Source of the DNA: JAZDFC01 sp043808235
Lineage (GTDB): Bacteria; Bacteroidota; Ignavibacteria; Ignavibacteriales; Melioribacteraceae
Reading direction: 5' to 3'
Length of the DNA stretch: 64,000 nt
Assembly: GCA_043808235.1 (NCBI GenBank)
Contig: JAZDFC010000018.1
Span: 1-64,000 of the forward strand
Position 1 is the first letter of the stretch. Each line of letters begins with the position of its first letter. The notes beneath the pieces were generated by a model. The model did no database searches. It saw only the letters and a program-made list of their open reading frames with translations, and was not told the DNA's origin. Of the stretch, positions 46,306 through 52,739 are shown piece after piece. Position numbers and translations under genes: made by a program.

Positions 46306-46620
46306 TTACTCAGTTTCCGGTTTCCCTAAAACTTTATCCATAAACGGTGCGGATAAATCCATCCAGTCCGAATTCTTTGATTCAATCAATTTTATTTTCT
46401 TCTTTCTTAACCAACCTTTGATTTGTTTTTCTCTCTTCTTCGCAACCGATTCGTTCTCTACTTCTTCAAAGTAAACGAGACTATCAATGTTATACTTTGA
46501 TGTGAATCCCGGATTCAACTTATTTTTGTGTTCGTACATTCGCCTTGCTAAATTGTTTGTCATTCCGACATAAAGTACTTTGGCTTTGCTGCTTAGTATG
46601 TATGCATAATATGTATTCAT
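46306..46620 (-). CDS. GIY-YIG nuclease domain protein
   Basis: The 104-residue single-domain protein has the GIY-YIG core: 'YYAYILSS...VLYVGMTNNLARRMYEHK' and the catalytic 'KREKQIKGWLRKKKIKLI' region, close to COG2827 (YhbQ/YazA-like) proteins. It should be a metal-dependent DNA endonuclease. It has no functional link to sugar metabolism. It is bracketed by inverted hairpin repeats (46241-46273 and 46652-46686), so it is probably an inserted cassette between ackA and fucI. It reads in the operon direction, so it is transcribed with it. Confidence 0.88.
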   Translation of the reverse strand: MNTYYAYILSSKAKVLYVGMTNNLARRMYEHKNKLNPGFTSKYNIDSLVYFEEVENESVAKKREKQIKGWLRKKKIKLIESKNSDWMDLSAPFMDKVLGKPETE

Positions 46621-46651
46621 TTCAATTTGATATCTCTTACTTTTTTAAGTA

Positions 46652-46686
46652 GGAGATTCTTCACCCCGACTTTCGTCGGGATTCAG
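46652..46686. repeat. Right inverted repeat of the GIY-YIG cassette, forming the ackA 3' end
   Basis: GGAGATTCTTCAC, followed by the hairpin CCCGAC-TTTC-GTCGGG. It is the inverted counterpart of 46241-46273, and the 13-base core is perfectly complementary to it. It encodes the last residues (ESRRKSG) and the TGA stop of acetate kinase. Confidence 0.85.
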
Positions 46687-47872
46687 AATTTAATATTACA
46701 GTTACGGTCTCACGTGCAACGACAATTTCTTCGTTGGTATCCAGCACAAGGGCTTTCACTTTCGAATCGTCGCTTGAGATAATTTTTTCATTCTTATTAT
46801 TTTTTTCGATATCTATTTTCATTCCTATAAAGGAAAGCGAATTCAATACTTCTTCACGAAGTTCGGAATCACGCTGCCCTATTCCGCCGGTAAATGTAAT
46901 TGCATCTACTCCTTCCATAATTACCATAAATTCGCCGATGTATCTTTTCACATCGTAGATAAATTTATTCCGCGCGAGCAACGCTCTCTCATTCCCTTGT
47001 TTGATTGCTTCTTTGATATCCCGCATATCAGCCGAGATGCCGGACAAGCCCGCCAATCCGGCGTTCTTTGAACATTCCTTCAACGCTTCGTCGAGTGAAA
47101 TATTTTTCTTATTCATGATATAAGGAAAAACAAACGGATCAATATCACCAATACGTGTTCCCTGTATTAATCCCGATTGAGGAGTAAAACCCATCGACGT
47201 ATCGACAGCAATTCCATTTTTAAAAGCACATAAAGATGACGAACCTCCGAGATGACAGGTGATGACTTTGTGATTTTCTTCGGGCAGATTTAAAACCTTC
47301 ACCGTCTCGCGCGTAACAAAACGATGCGAGGAGCCATGATAGCCATACTTTATTACATTGTACTTTTCATACCATTCGTATGGAGTACCGTAAACCTTTG
47401 CATAATCGGGAGCGTTGATGTGAAAACCAGGTTCAAACACACCGACAAGTTTTGTATTTGGCAGTAATTCTTTGAAAATATAAATCGCCGATAGATACGG
47501 CGGATTATGAGCCGGCGCTAAATCACAATAATCTTCCATCGCTTGAAGGACATCGTCAGTCAAAAGAACAGATCCGTTTTTATCTCCGGCTTGAATGGTT
47601 TTAAATCCGATACCGTCAATCTCGTTGAGAGTTTTCAACAGGTCATATTTAGGATCAACGAGAAAATTTAACATATGTTGAACCGCTTCTTTCTGGGATG
47701 GAATTGCTGATTCGCCGAAAAAAACTTTTTCCTCACCTTTCCAATAAGTGATGATTGCATTTGCGGTTCCAACTCTCTCCGTATATCCGCGTGCGAGTGT
47801 GGTTTCATCTCTCATATCCAGCAACTGGAATTTGAAACTTGTTGAACCGATGTTGCAAACGATTATTTTCAT
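46661..47872 (-). CDS. ackA: Acetate kinase family (possible lactate-forming kinase)
   Basis: The 403-residue protein has acetate kinase motifs: 'IIVCNIGSTSFKFQLLD', 'YGYHGSSHRFV', 'HLGGSSSLCA', 'AVDTSMGFTPQSGLIQGTR' and 'FTGGIGQRDSELRE'. It makes ATP from an acyl phosphate. In aldolase-type microcompartments it acts on the acyl phosphate derived from the CoA-ester, here probably lactyl-phosphate to lactate, which feeds LutABC. A phosphotransacylase is not encoded in the window. Its last seven residues and stop derive from the cassette repeat at 46652-46686. Confidence 0.9.
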   Translation of the reverse strand: MKIIVCNIGSTSFKFQLLDMRDETTLARGYTERVGTANAIITYWKGEEKVFFGESAIPSQKEAVQHMLNFLVDPKYDLLKTLNEIDGIGFKTIQAGDKNGSVLLTDDVLQAMEDYCDLAPAHNPPYLSAIYIFKELLPNTKLVGVFEPGFHINAPDYAKVYGTPYEWYEKYNVIKYGYHGSSHRFVTRETVKVLNLPEENHKVITCHLGGSSSLCAFKNGIAVDTSMGFTPQSGLIQGTRIGDIDPFVFPYIMNKKNISLDEALKECSKNAGLAGLSGISADMRDIKEAIKQGNERALLARNKFIYDVKRYIGEFMVIMEGVDAITFTGGIGQRDSELREEVLNSLSFIGMKIDIEKNNKNEKIISSDDSKVKALVLDTNEEIVVARETVTVILNSESRRKSG

Positions 47873-47882
47873 ATTACCCTTT

Positions 47883-47965
47883 AATAGGACACAGATTGTT
47901 ATGATTTTTAGGAAGAGGCATGATCATAAAAAAATCATAATCATCATAATTATCTGCGTTCTATT
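47883..47965. repeat. 83-bp inverted repeat, copy 4 (ackA-aldolase gap)
   Basis: It starts AATAGGACACAGAT and ends ATCTGCGTTCTATT. The aldolase stop TAG (47961-47963) lies in its outer end, exactly as in copy 2. Same length and inner ATCATAA arms as the other copies. Confidence 0.9.
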
Positions 47966-48740
47966 TTTGTGAAAGTTGTTTAATAACTTCTTCAGTAACT
48001 CTTCTCACCATTTCTTCCTTGGAACTATCGATTACCGGCTTATCTGTTGAACATGATGACGAATCATCTTCGCATGAGACACAGCCAACATTTGTACGGA
48101 TACCGTATTTCGAACGCAGGTCGGTGAGCTTTTGTACCTGTTCTTTGTTCAATGTATTTACTATACCAAGCTGCTGCGCCACAAATGCGATGTGCGCGAA
48201 ATGCTCAAGTGTTTCCATTTTATGATAAGCATTGGTTACATCCTTACCCACAGTTAGCGCGCCGTGATTAGCAAGGAGAAACGCATCGTAATCTTTCAAC
48301 AATGGCAAAACAGGTTTGTAAAATTCTTCTGTACCCGGTGTACCATATTCAATCAGCGGAATTCCTCCAAGCACAATAATTACCTCAGGCAAAACACATT
48401 TATCCAAAGGGATTCCAGCCACAGCAAACCCCGTTGCATATGGCGGATGCGAATGGCATACGCTGTTTACATCCGGTCTGTCTTTGTAAACTTGAAGATG
48501 CATCATTACCTCTGACGAAGGCTTACGATTGCCCGAAACAACTCTGCCTTTATAATCCACAATTATCAAATCTTCGGGTTTCATAAAGCCTTTACTAACT
48601 CCGGTTGGCGTAATCAACACGCGGTTGTCTTCTATACGCGCGCTTATGTTCCCGTCGTTCGATGCAACATAACCGCGGTCATACATGCGCTTGCCGACTG
48701 CCACAATATCATTCTTAATTGCAAATAAACTCTGTTCCAC
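47961..48740 (-). CDS. Class II aldolase (fuculose/rhamnulose 1-phosphate type) with BMC-targeting tail
   Basis: Of 259 residues, the catalytic part (about 1-218) has E77 ('PSSEVMMH'), zinc ligands H96 and H98 ('CHSHPPYA') and H159 ('NHGALT') of the L-fuculose-1-phosphate aldolase family. It cleaves to DHAP and L-lactaldehyde. The C-terminal extension has a Cys/Ser-rich linker (219-240) and an amphipathic helix (about 241-258, 'KEEMVRRVTEEVIKQL') like the encapsulation peptides that direct enzymes into bacterial microcompartments. Such a tail is not present in free aldolases. It lies next to the BMC-H shell gene. Confidence 0.92.
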   Translation of the reverse strand: MEQSLFAIKNDIVAVGKRMYDRGYVASNDGNISARIEDNRVLITPTGVSKGFMKPEDLIIVDYKGRVVSGNRKPSSEVMMHLQVYKDRPDVNSVCHSHPPYATGFAVAGIPLDKCVLPEVIIVLGGIPLIEYGTPGTEEFYKPVLPLLKDYDAFLLANHGALTVGKDVTNAYHKMETLEHFAHIAFVAQQLGIVNTLNKEQVQKLTDLRSKYGIRTNVGCVSCEDDSSSCSTDKPVIDSSKEEMVRRVTEEVIKQLSQK

Positions 48741-48780
48741 TTTTAATTTCCTTTATAAAAATATTTTTAATAATAACTAA

Positions 48781-48824
48781 AACCACTCCTATATTCCCTT
48801 CGGGGGAGGTAGGGAGGGGCGGTT
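48781..48824. repeat. G-rich intergenic hairpin (AACCACTCCT...GGGGCGGTT)
   Basis: It contains CCCTTCGGGGGAGG and a terminal AACC/GGTT match. It lies between the BMC-H stop and the aldolase start and is similar to part of the element at 22181-22283. Confidence 0.45.
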
Positions 48825-49104
48825 ATTTTACCGAAGGCAGAATCAATTCAACATCGCTGTGAGGTCTCGGGATTACATGAACCGAAACGAGTTCACCCAC
48901 GCGCTGAGCTGCTGATGCGCCTGCGTCGGTTGCTGCTTTAACTGCGCCGACATCGCCGCGAACCATTACGGTTACGTATCCGCCACCGATAGTTTCTTTA
49001 CCGATTAATTTTACGTTTGCAGCCTTTACCATTGCGTCCGCTGCTTCGATTGAGCCAATCAATCCTTTTGTTTCAATCATTCCTAATGCTTCTAATGTAG
49101 CCAT
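48823..49104 (-). CDS. BMC-H shell protein (PduA/EutM type)
   Basis: The 93-residue single BMC domain starts 'ATLEALGMIETKGLIGSIEAADAMVKAANV', has the pore loop 'KETIGGGYVTVMVRGDVGAV' and the 'SVHVIPRPHSDVE' end. It forms the hexameric facets of a microcompartment. This is the only hexamer-type shell gene in the window, against three vertex (BMC-P) genes. Length is that of the minimal domain. Confidence 0.95.
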   Translation of the reverse strand: MATLEALGMIETKGLIGSIEAADAMVKAANVKLIGKETIGGGYVTVMVRGDVGAVKAATDAGASAAQRVGELVSVHVIPRPHSDVELILPSVK

Positions 49105-49116
49105 AATATTTTCCTT

Positions 49117-50550
49117 TTATTTTATTTGTAATGATTTGTTAATTGACAATCTTCTAACGCGGGCAAAGTTGCGCGGTGTACATACCCCTTCGCCGGTGGG
49201 ACTCGCAATTGTATGCGAAAAATATCCTTCGCCCGCAATGCCGCCGTTGCCGGCAAGCGATGAGCCGTTTACAACAACAATGCTTGTGTTCATCTTTTTT
49301 GTGAATCTTGTGATGTTCTCTAAGTTATTTGAATGAATCATTGCGGTGTGTCCGTAACCGTGTTCCGCTTCGAAAGCTAATTCTAATCCTTCTTCGAAAT
49401 TTCTTACTCGCACAATCGGCAGATACGGCATCATTTGTTCTTCCTGTACAAACGGGCAATCAAAAGGACATTCGCCGAAAAGTATCCGGATGTCATCCGA
49501 TAAATTCAATCCTACAGCGCGTCCGAGAACATTGGCGTTCTTTCCAATATAGTTTCTGCTCGTTATCATCTGTCCTTTTTCATTTTCAGAAAAAACAGAA
49601 CTCGCCAATTTTTCAATTTGCGGCTTCTGAAGGCAGACTGCGCCTGCTCTTTCCATCTCCTTCATGAATGAATCGAAAACCTTTTCAACAACAAAAACTT
49701 CTTTGTCTGCGATGCATAAAATATTATTATCGAATGAAGCGCCTTCGATTATTGTTCGCACTGCATTTTTTAAATCAGCGGTTTCATCAACGAGCACTGG
49801 CGGATTACCGGGTCCGGCTGCAATTACTTTTTTCCCGGAACCGAAAGCCGCTTTGACTAATGCCGGCCCACCGGTTGCGGCAATTAATCTTATTTCGGGA
49901 TGACGGAATAATTTGTCAGCCGTATCAAGCGTTGGTTCGCGAAGCATACAAATTAAATTTTTCGGTCCGCCGTTTTTAATTATTACTTCATTGAATATTT
50001 CTACAGCGTAAGCGGATAATTTTTTTGCGGCAGGATGAACATTGAAAACTACAGAATTGCCCGCAGCAATTATGATAACCATACTATTAAACAAAACCGG
50101 AACCGGATGCGTTGAAGGTGTAACTGCTGCAATCACTCCATACGGAGCGTAATCTTCGTAAACAAATCCTTTGTCTCCGCTCCATGAGCGGGTTTCGAGA
50201 TCCTCGAGTCCGGGAGTTGCATCCGCCGCGTTATGGTGCTTTACAATTTTATCGGCAACTCTTCCCATACCGGTTTCTTCAACTGCACGACGCGAAAATT
50301 CGGCAGCATTGGCATGCATTGATTTCCTTAATTCAAAGATTATTTTTTCTTTAACAGCTTTCGGAGTTAGTTCCCAAATTTTCTGTGCTTCAAATGCACT
50401 TTGTACTGCTTCGTCAACATTATCGAAAACACCATTAGTAACTGTTGGACTTCCGTATTGTTTAGCCAATGAGTGTAATTGAAATTCATCAATTACTTTT
50501 TTTACGACTTCCGATATTTCTTTTTGAGTGTACTTCAAATTATTTTCCAA
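49117..50550 (-). CDS. CoA-acylating aldehyde dehydrogenase (PduP/EutE-like), BMC-targeted
   Basis: Of 477 residues, an N-terminal amphipathic helix 'TQKEISEVVKKVIDEF' (about 8-23) resembles an encapsulation peptide. The catalytic domain has the nucleophile C279 in 'FDNNILCIAD' and 'GPGNPPVLVD', typical of PduP/EutE enzymes. It oxidises an aldehyde (here probably L-lactaldehyde) to its CoA ester with NAD+ inside the microcompartment. It is adjacent to BMC-H (12 bp) and to a BMC-P gene (2 bp), consistent with assembly of enzyme and shell. Confidence 0.93.
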   Translation of the reverse strand: MENNLKYTQKEISEVVKKVIDEFQLHSLAKQYGSPTVTNGVFDNVDEAVQSAFEAQKIWELTPKAVKEKIIFELRKSMHANAAEFSRRAVEETGMGRVADKIVKHHNAADATPGLEDLETRSWSGDKGFVYEDYAPYGVIAAVTPSTHPVPVLFNSMVIIIAAGNSVVFNVHPAAKKLSAYAVEIFNEVIIKNGGPKNLICMLREPTLDTADKLFRHPEIRLIAATGGPALVKAAFGSGKKVIAAGPGNPPVLVDETADLKNAVRTIIEGASFDNNILCIADKEVFVVEKVFDSFMKEMERAGAVCLQKPQIEKLASSVFSENEKGQMITSRNYIGKNANVLGRAVGLNLSDDIRILFGECPFDCPFVQEEQMMPYLPIVRVRNFEEGLELAFEAEHGYGHTAMIHSNNLENITRFTKKMNTSIVVVNGSSLAGNGGIAGEGYFSHTIASPTGEGVCTPRNFARVRRLSINKSLQIK

Positions 50551-50552
50551 TA

Positions 50553-50864
50553 TTAATCATTGAGATTCTTCGTCATCTGCTTTTCAGCGGATTCCTCAGA
50601 ATTTATGGTATCAACAACTCCGATAATAACGCTCCGAAGAGGTTCGCGTTTTTTGAAACCAAGAATTTCCATCGCACTTCTTCCTTCGGAAGCTACCAGC
50701 ACAGTATCGCCGACACCCGCGCGGATTGTATCTATCGCAACCATTGTCCCTGATTTAAATGTGCCGTCGGGATTAATCGGTCGAACCAGCATAATTTTTT
50801 GATCCTTAAACGAAGGATGCTTAATTGTTGATACGATGCTTCCGATAACTTTACACAAAATCAT
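50553..50864 (-). CDS. BMC-P shell vertex protein (EutN/CcmL type), third copy
   Basis: The 103-residue EutN/CcmL domain protein ('CKVIGSIVSTIKHPSFKDQKIMLVRP', 'VAIDTIRAGVGDTVLVASEGRSAMEILG', 'PLRSVIIGVVDTI'). It forms pentamers that cap shell vertices. The start overlaps the end of the preceding BMC-P gene by 4 bp (ATGA), so they are coupled. It has a short C-terminal tail ('NSEESAEKQMTKNLND'). Confidence 0.93.
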   Translation of the reverse strand: MILCKVIGSIVSTIKHPSFKDQKIMLVRPINPDGTFKSGTMVAIDTIRAGVGDTVLVASEGRSAMEILGFKKREPLRSVIIGVVDTINSEESAEKQMTKNLND

Positions 50865-51136
50865 AATTGTTTTTCCAAATCAACACGGTCAACCAATCCT
50901 ACAATTGTCACATCGCTTGGTATCTGTCTGTCCGGTAATCCAAAAGTTGCTTCAGCGCCACCTACCCAATAAACCAAATCGCCTTCGCGCGAACTAACCG
51001 TATCGACTGCAATCAATCCCATCCCAAGCGGTTTTTCATCTTCATCGACGGGCTGCATTATATACAACGTACAGTTGTTTAACTTTTCATCTTTAATTGT
51101 CGCCCATACTTTTCCACAAACTCTTCCAAGTTTCAT
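50861..51136 (-). CDS. BMC-P shell vertex protein (EutN/CcmL type), second copy
   Basis: The start at 51136 is chosen because the EutN domain begins 'MKLGRVCGKVWATIKDEKLNN'; a longer frame from 51223 would overlap the previous gene and adds non-conserved residues. The 91-residue product has 'LIAVDTVSSREGDLVYWVGGAEA' and 'DVTIVGLVDRVDL'. It starts 4 bp after the preceding BMC-P stop. The three paralogues differ enough that each may cap different shell positions. Confidence 0.9.
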   Translation of the reverse strand: MKLGRVCGKVWATIKDEKLNNCTLYIMQPVDEDEKPLGMGLIAVDTVSSREGDLVYWVGGAEATFGLPDRQIPSDVTIVGLVDRVDLEKQL

Positions 51137-51140
51137 CAAA

Positions 51141-51434
51141 TCACCTGTGCTTTTGAAAAACAGTTTCACCTTTGAACATAACCGTATCGACAATTCCGAC
51201 AATGCTTGCATCGGTCGGTACATTAGTTAATTTTTCTGCTTGCCGGGCAGAACTACCACGGACAACAATAACCACCTCACCTTCGCCAGCGCCAACGGCA
51301 TCAACGGCAACCACAAAACTATTAGTCGGTTTCATATCAGGATTGAGGAGATTAAGCAGCAACAGCTTATAGCCTTGCAATCTTTCAGCTTTTGCTGTCG
51401 AAACAATTGTACCTTCAACACGCGCCAATTCCAT
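51141..51434 (-). CDS. BMC-P shell vertex protein (EutN/CcmL type), first copy
   Basis: The 97-residue EutN/CcmL protein ('MELARVEGTIVSTAKAERLQG', 'VVAVDAVGAGEGEVVIVVRGSSARQ', 'DASIVGIVDTV'). It begins 3 bp after the end of the LacI gene, so shell expression is directly linked to the regulator. Confidence 0.93.
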   Translation of the reverse strand: MELARVEGTIVSTAKAERLQGYKLLLLNLLNPDMKPTNSFVVAVDAVGAGEGEVVIVVRGSSARQAEKLTNVPTDASIVGIVDTVMFKGETVFQKHR

Positions 51435-51437
51435 CTT

Positions 51438-52436
51438 TTAGTCTCCTATCTTGCGGCAAGATTCACCGATTACTAATTCCGGCTTAAGTAAAAGAATCTT
51501 TCTTGTAGAATCCGGATTCTTAATTTTTTCTATTAAAAATTTTATCGCTTCATCGCCGATTTTGTTTATAGGTTGTATCACACAAGTTATTCTCGGCTGG
51601 AAAATATCATACCCGGCAATTTCATCAAAACAAATGAGGGAAATATCTTCCGGTATTTTCAGTCCGGCTTCTTGTACTGCTTTGATCGCCCCGGTAAGCA
51701 TTAGACTGTTAAAAGCAAAAATTACGGTTGGTTTGTTATTTCTTGCCAACGCTTCTTTTACTTCATTAAAAGCTTTTGATTCATCGAAGCAACAATCAAA
51801 AATAAATTCGTTTTTAATTGGTAAATTATTTTTAACCATTGCATTTTCAAAGCCGCTGTATCTTTCAATATCGGGAATCAACGAACCGGGACCCTTCAGC
51901 ACCGCTATTTTTTTATGTCCGAGTTTAATAAGATATTCCGTAGCTTCGAATGCGCCGGAAAAATGGTCGGTTGTAATAATATCTGTTTTCATTTCTTCAA
52001 AATTTCTATCGACAGCGATAAAATTCATACCGCTTTTTTGAAGATACTCAACGGATTTTTTTGAAGAAGGCGCTATTAAAATTCCATCAACACGCTGGGA
52101 TTGAAACAATTTAATATACCTCAATTCATCGTCTGACTTTTCATCGGTATTGCAAAGCAGCAAGTTATAATGATGGGAAATAGCATACTCTTCAAAAATA
52201 CGGAACAAGCTATTGAAAAAAGTATTTTTAATATCCGGCATTATCACGCCGATTGTATTGGTTCGCTTCTTTACTAATGAACGCGCAATTTGACTGGGCT
52301 GGTACCCGAATTCATCCATTACCTGGTGAACTTTACTAATTGTTTTCTCGCTCACAATATCCGGATTATTCATAACGCGGGACACTGTCATCACCGATAC
52401 TTTAGCTTTTTCAGCTATGTCGAATATTGTCGCCAT
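51438..52436 (-). CDS. LacI/GalR-family transcriptional regulator of the fucose/rhamnose BMC operon
   Basis: The 332-residue protein has an N-terminal helix-turn-helix ('TIFDIAEKAKVSVMTVSRVMNNPDIVSEKTI', about 3-33) and a periplasmic-binding-protein-like ligand domain ('GVIMPDIKNTFFNSLFRIFEEY', 'ISLICFDEIAGYDIF'). It probably represses the operon until a sugar or phosphorylated intermediate binds. It is the first gene of the operon, 3 bp before the first shell gene. A possible operator lies 54 bp upstream at 52490-52505. Confidence 0.92.
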   Translation of the reverse strand: MATIFDIAEKAKVSVMTVSRVMNNPDIVSEKTISKVHQVMDEFGYQPSQIARSLVKKRTNTIGVIMPDIKNTFFNSLFRIFEEYAISHHYNLLLCNTDEKSDDELRYIKLFQSQRVDGILIAPSSKKSVEYLQKSGMNFIAVDRNFEEMKTDIITTDHFSGAFEATEYLIKLGHKKIAVLKGPGSLIPDIERYSGFENAMVKNNLPIKNEFIFDCCFDESKAFNEVKEALARNNKPTVIFAFNSLMLTGAIKAVQEAGLKIPEDISLICFDEIAGYDIFQPRITCVIQPINKIGDEAIKFLIEKIKNPDSTRKILLLKPELVIGESCRKIGD

Positions 52437-52739
52437 AAGATAACTAATCTCTATTTAGAAATACACTATGCAGTCAAATAATTACAAAATGTGGAACGAT
52501 TAACATTTGGAAAATAATTCAAAGCGGTCTCATTTCCAAAAGGATAATTTGAAAAATTTCGGATGCGAATTTCATTGGCTGAGTGTAACTGATAAAATTA
52601 AAGCAATGAGAGAGACATTTTTTCGAGTCGGGATATTTTATGAATTTTTTATCCATTTACTATTCCTGCCCGGCACCTGTACGGCATCAGTTTGTCGGAT
52701 TTGTTTGACGGGTTCCATCATCCATCGCGGCTTGCCGCG
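52437..52739. other. Gene-free region between lacI and manA
   Basis: About 300 bp with no credible gene. It holds the candidate operator, the presumed promoter of the BMC operon and a hairpin, CGCGG-CTTG-CCGCG, at 52726-52739 next to the manA stop. A 78-codon open frame on the + strand (52507-52743) has no homology-like features. Confidence 0.5.
52490..52505. promoter_or_regulatory. Candidate LacI-family operator
   Basis: TGTGGAACGATTAACA is an imperfect palindrome (10 of 16 positions symmetric: TGTNNANCGNTNNACA) with a central CG, a common form for LacI-family operators. It lies 54 bp before the start of the regulator gene and could control its own operon. No second copy was found in the window. 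Confidence 0.3.

Noticed and set aside
41348..47965. 83-bp repeats as simple transcription terminators
   Set aside because: They occur inside an operon of functionally linked genes and have AT-rich centres without a U tract, so full termination after each gene is unlikely.
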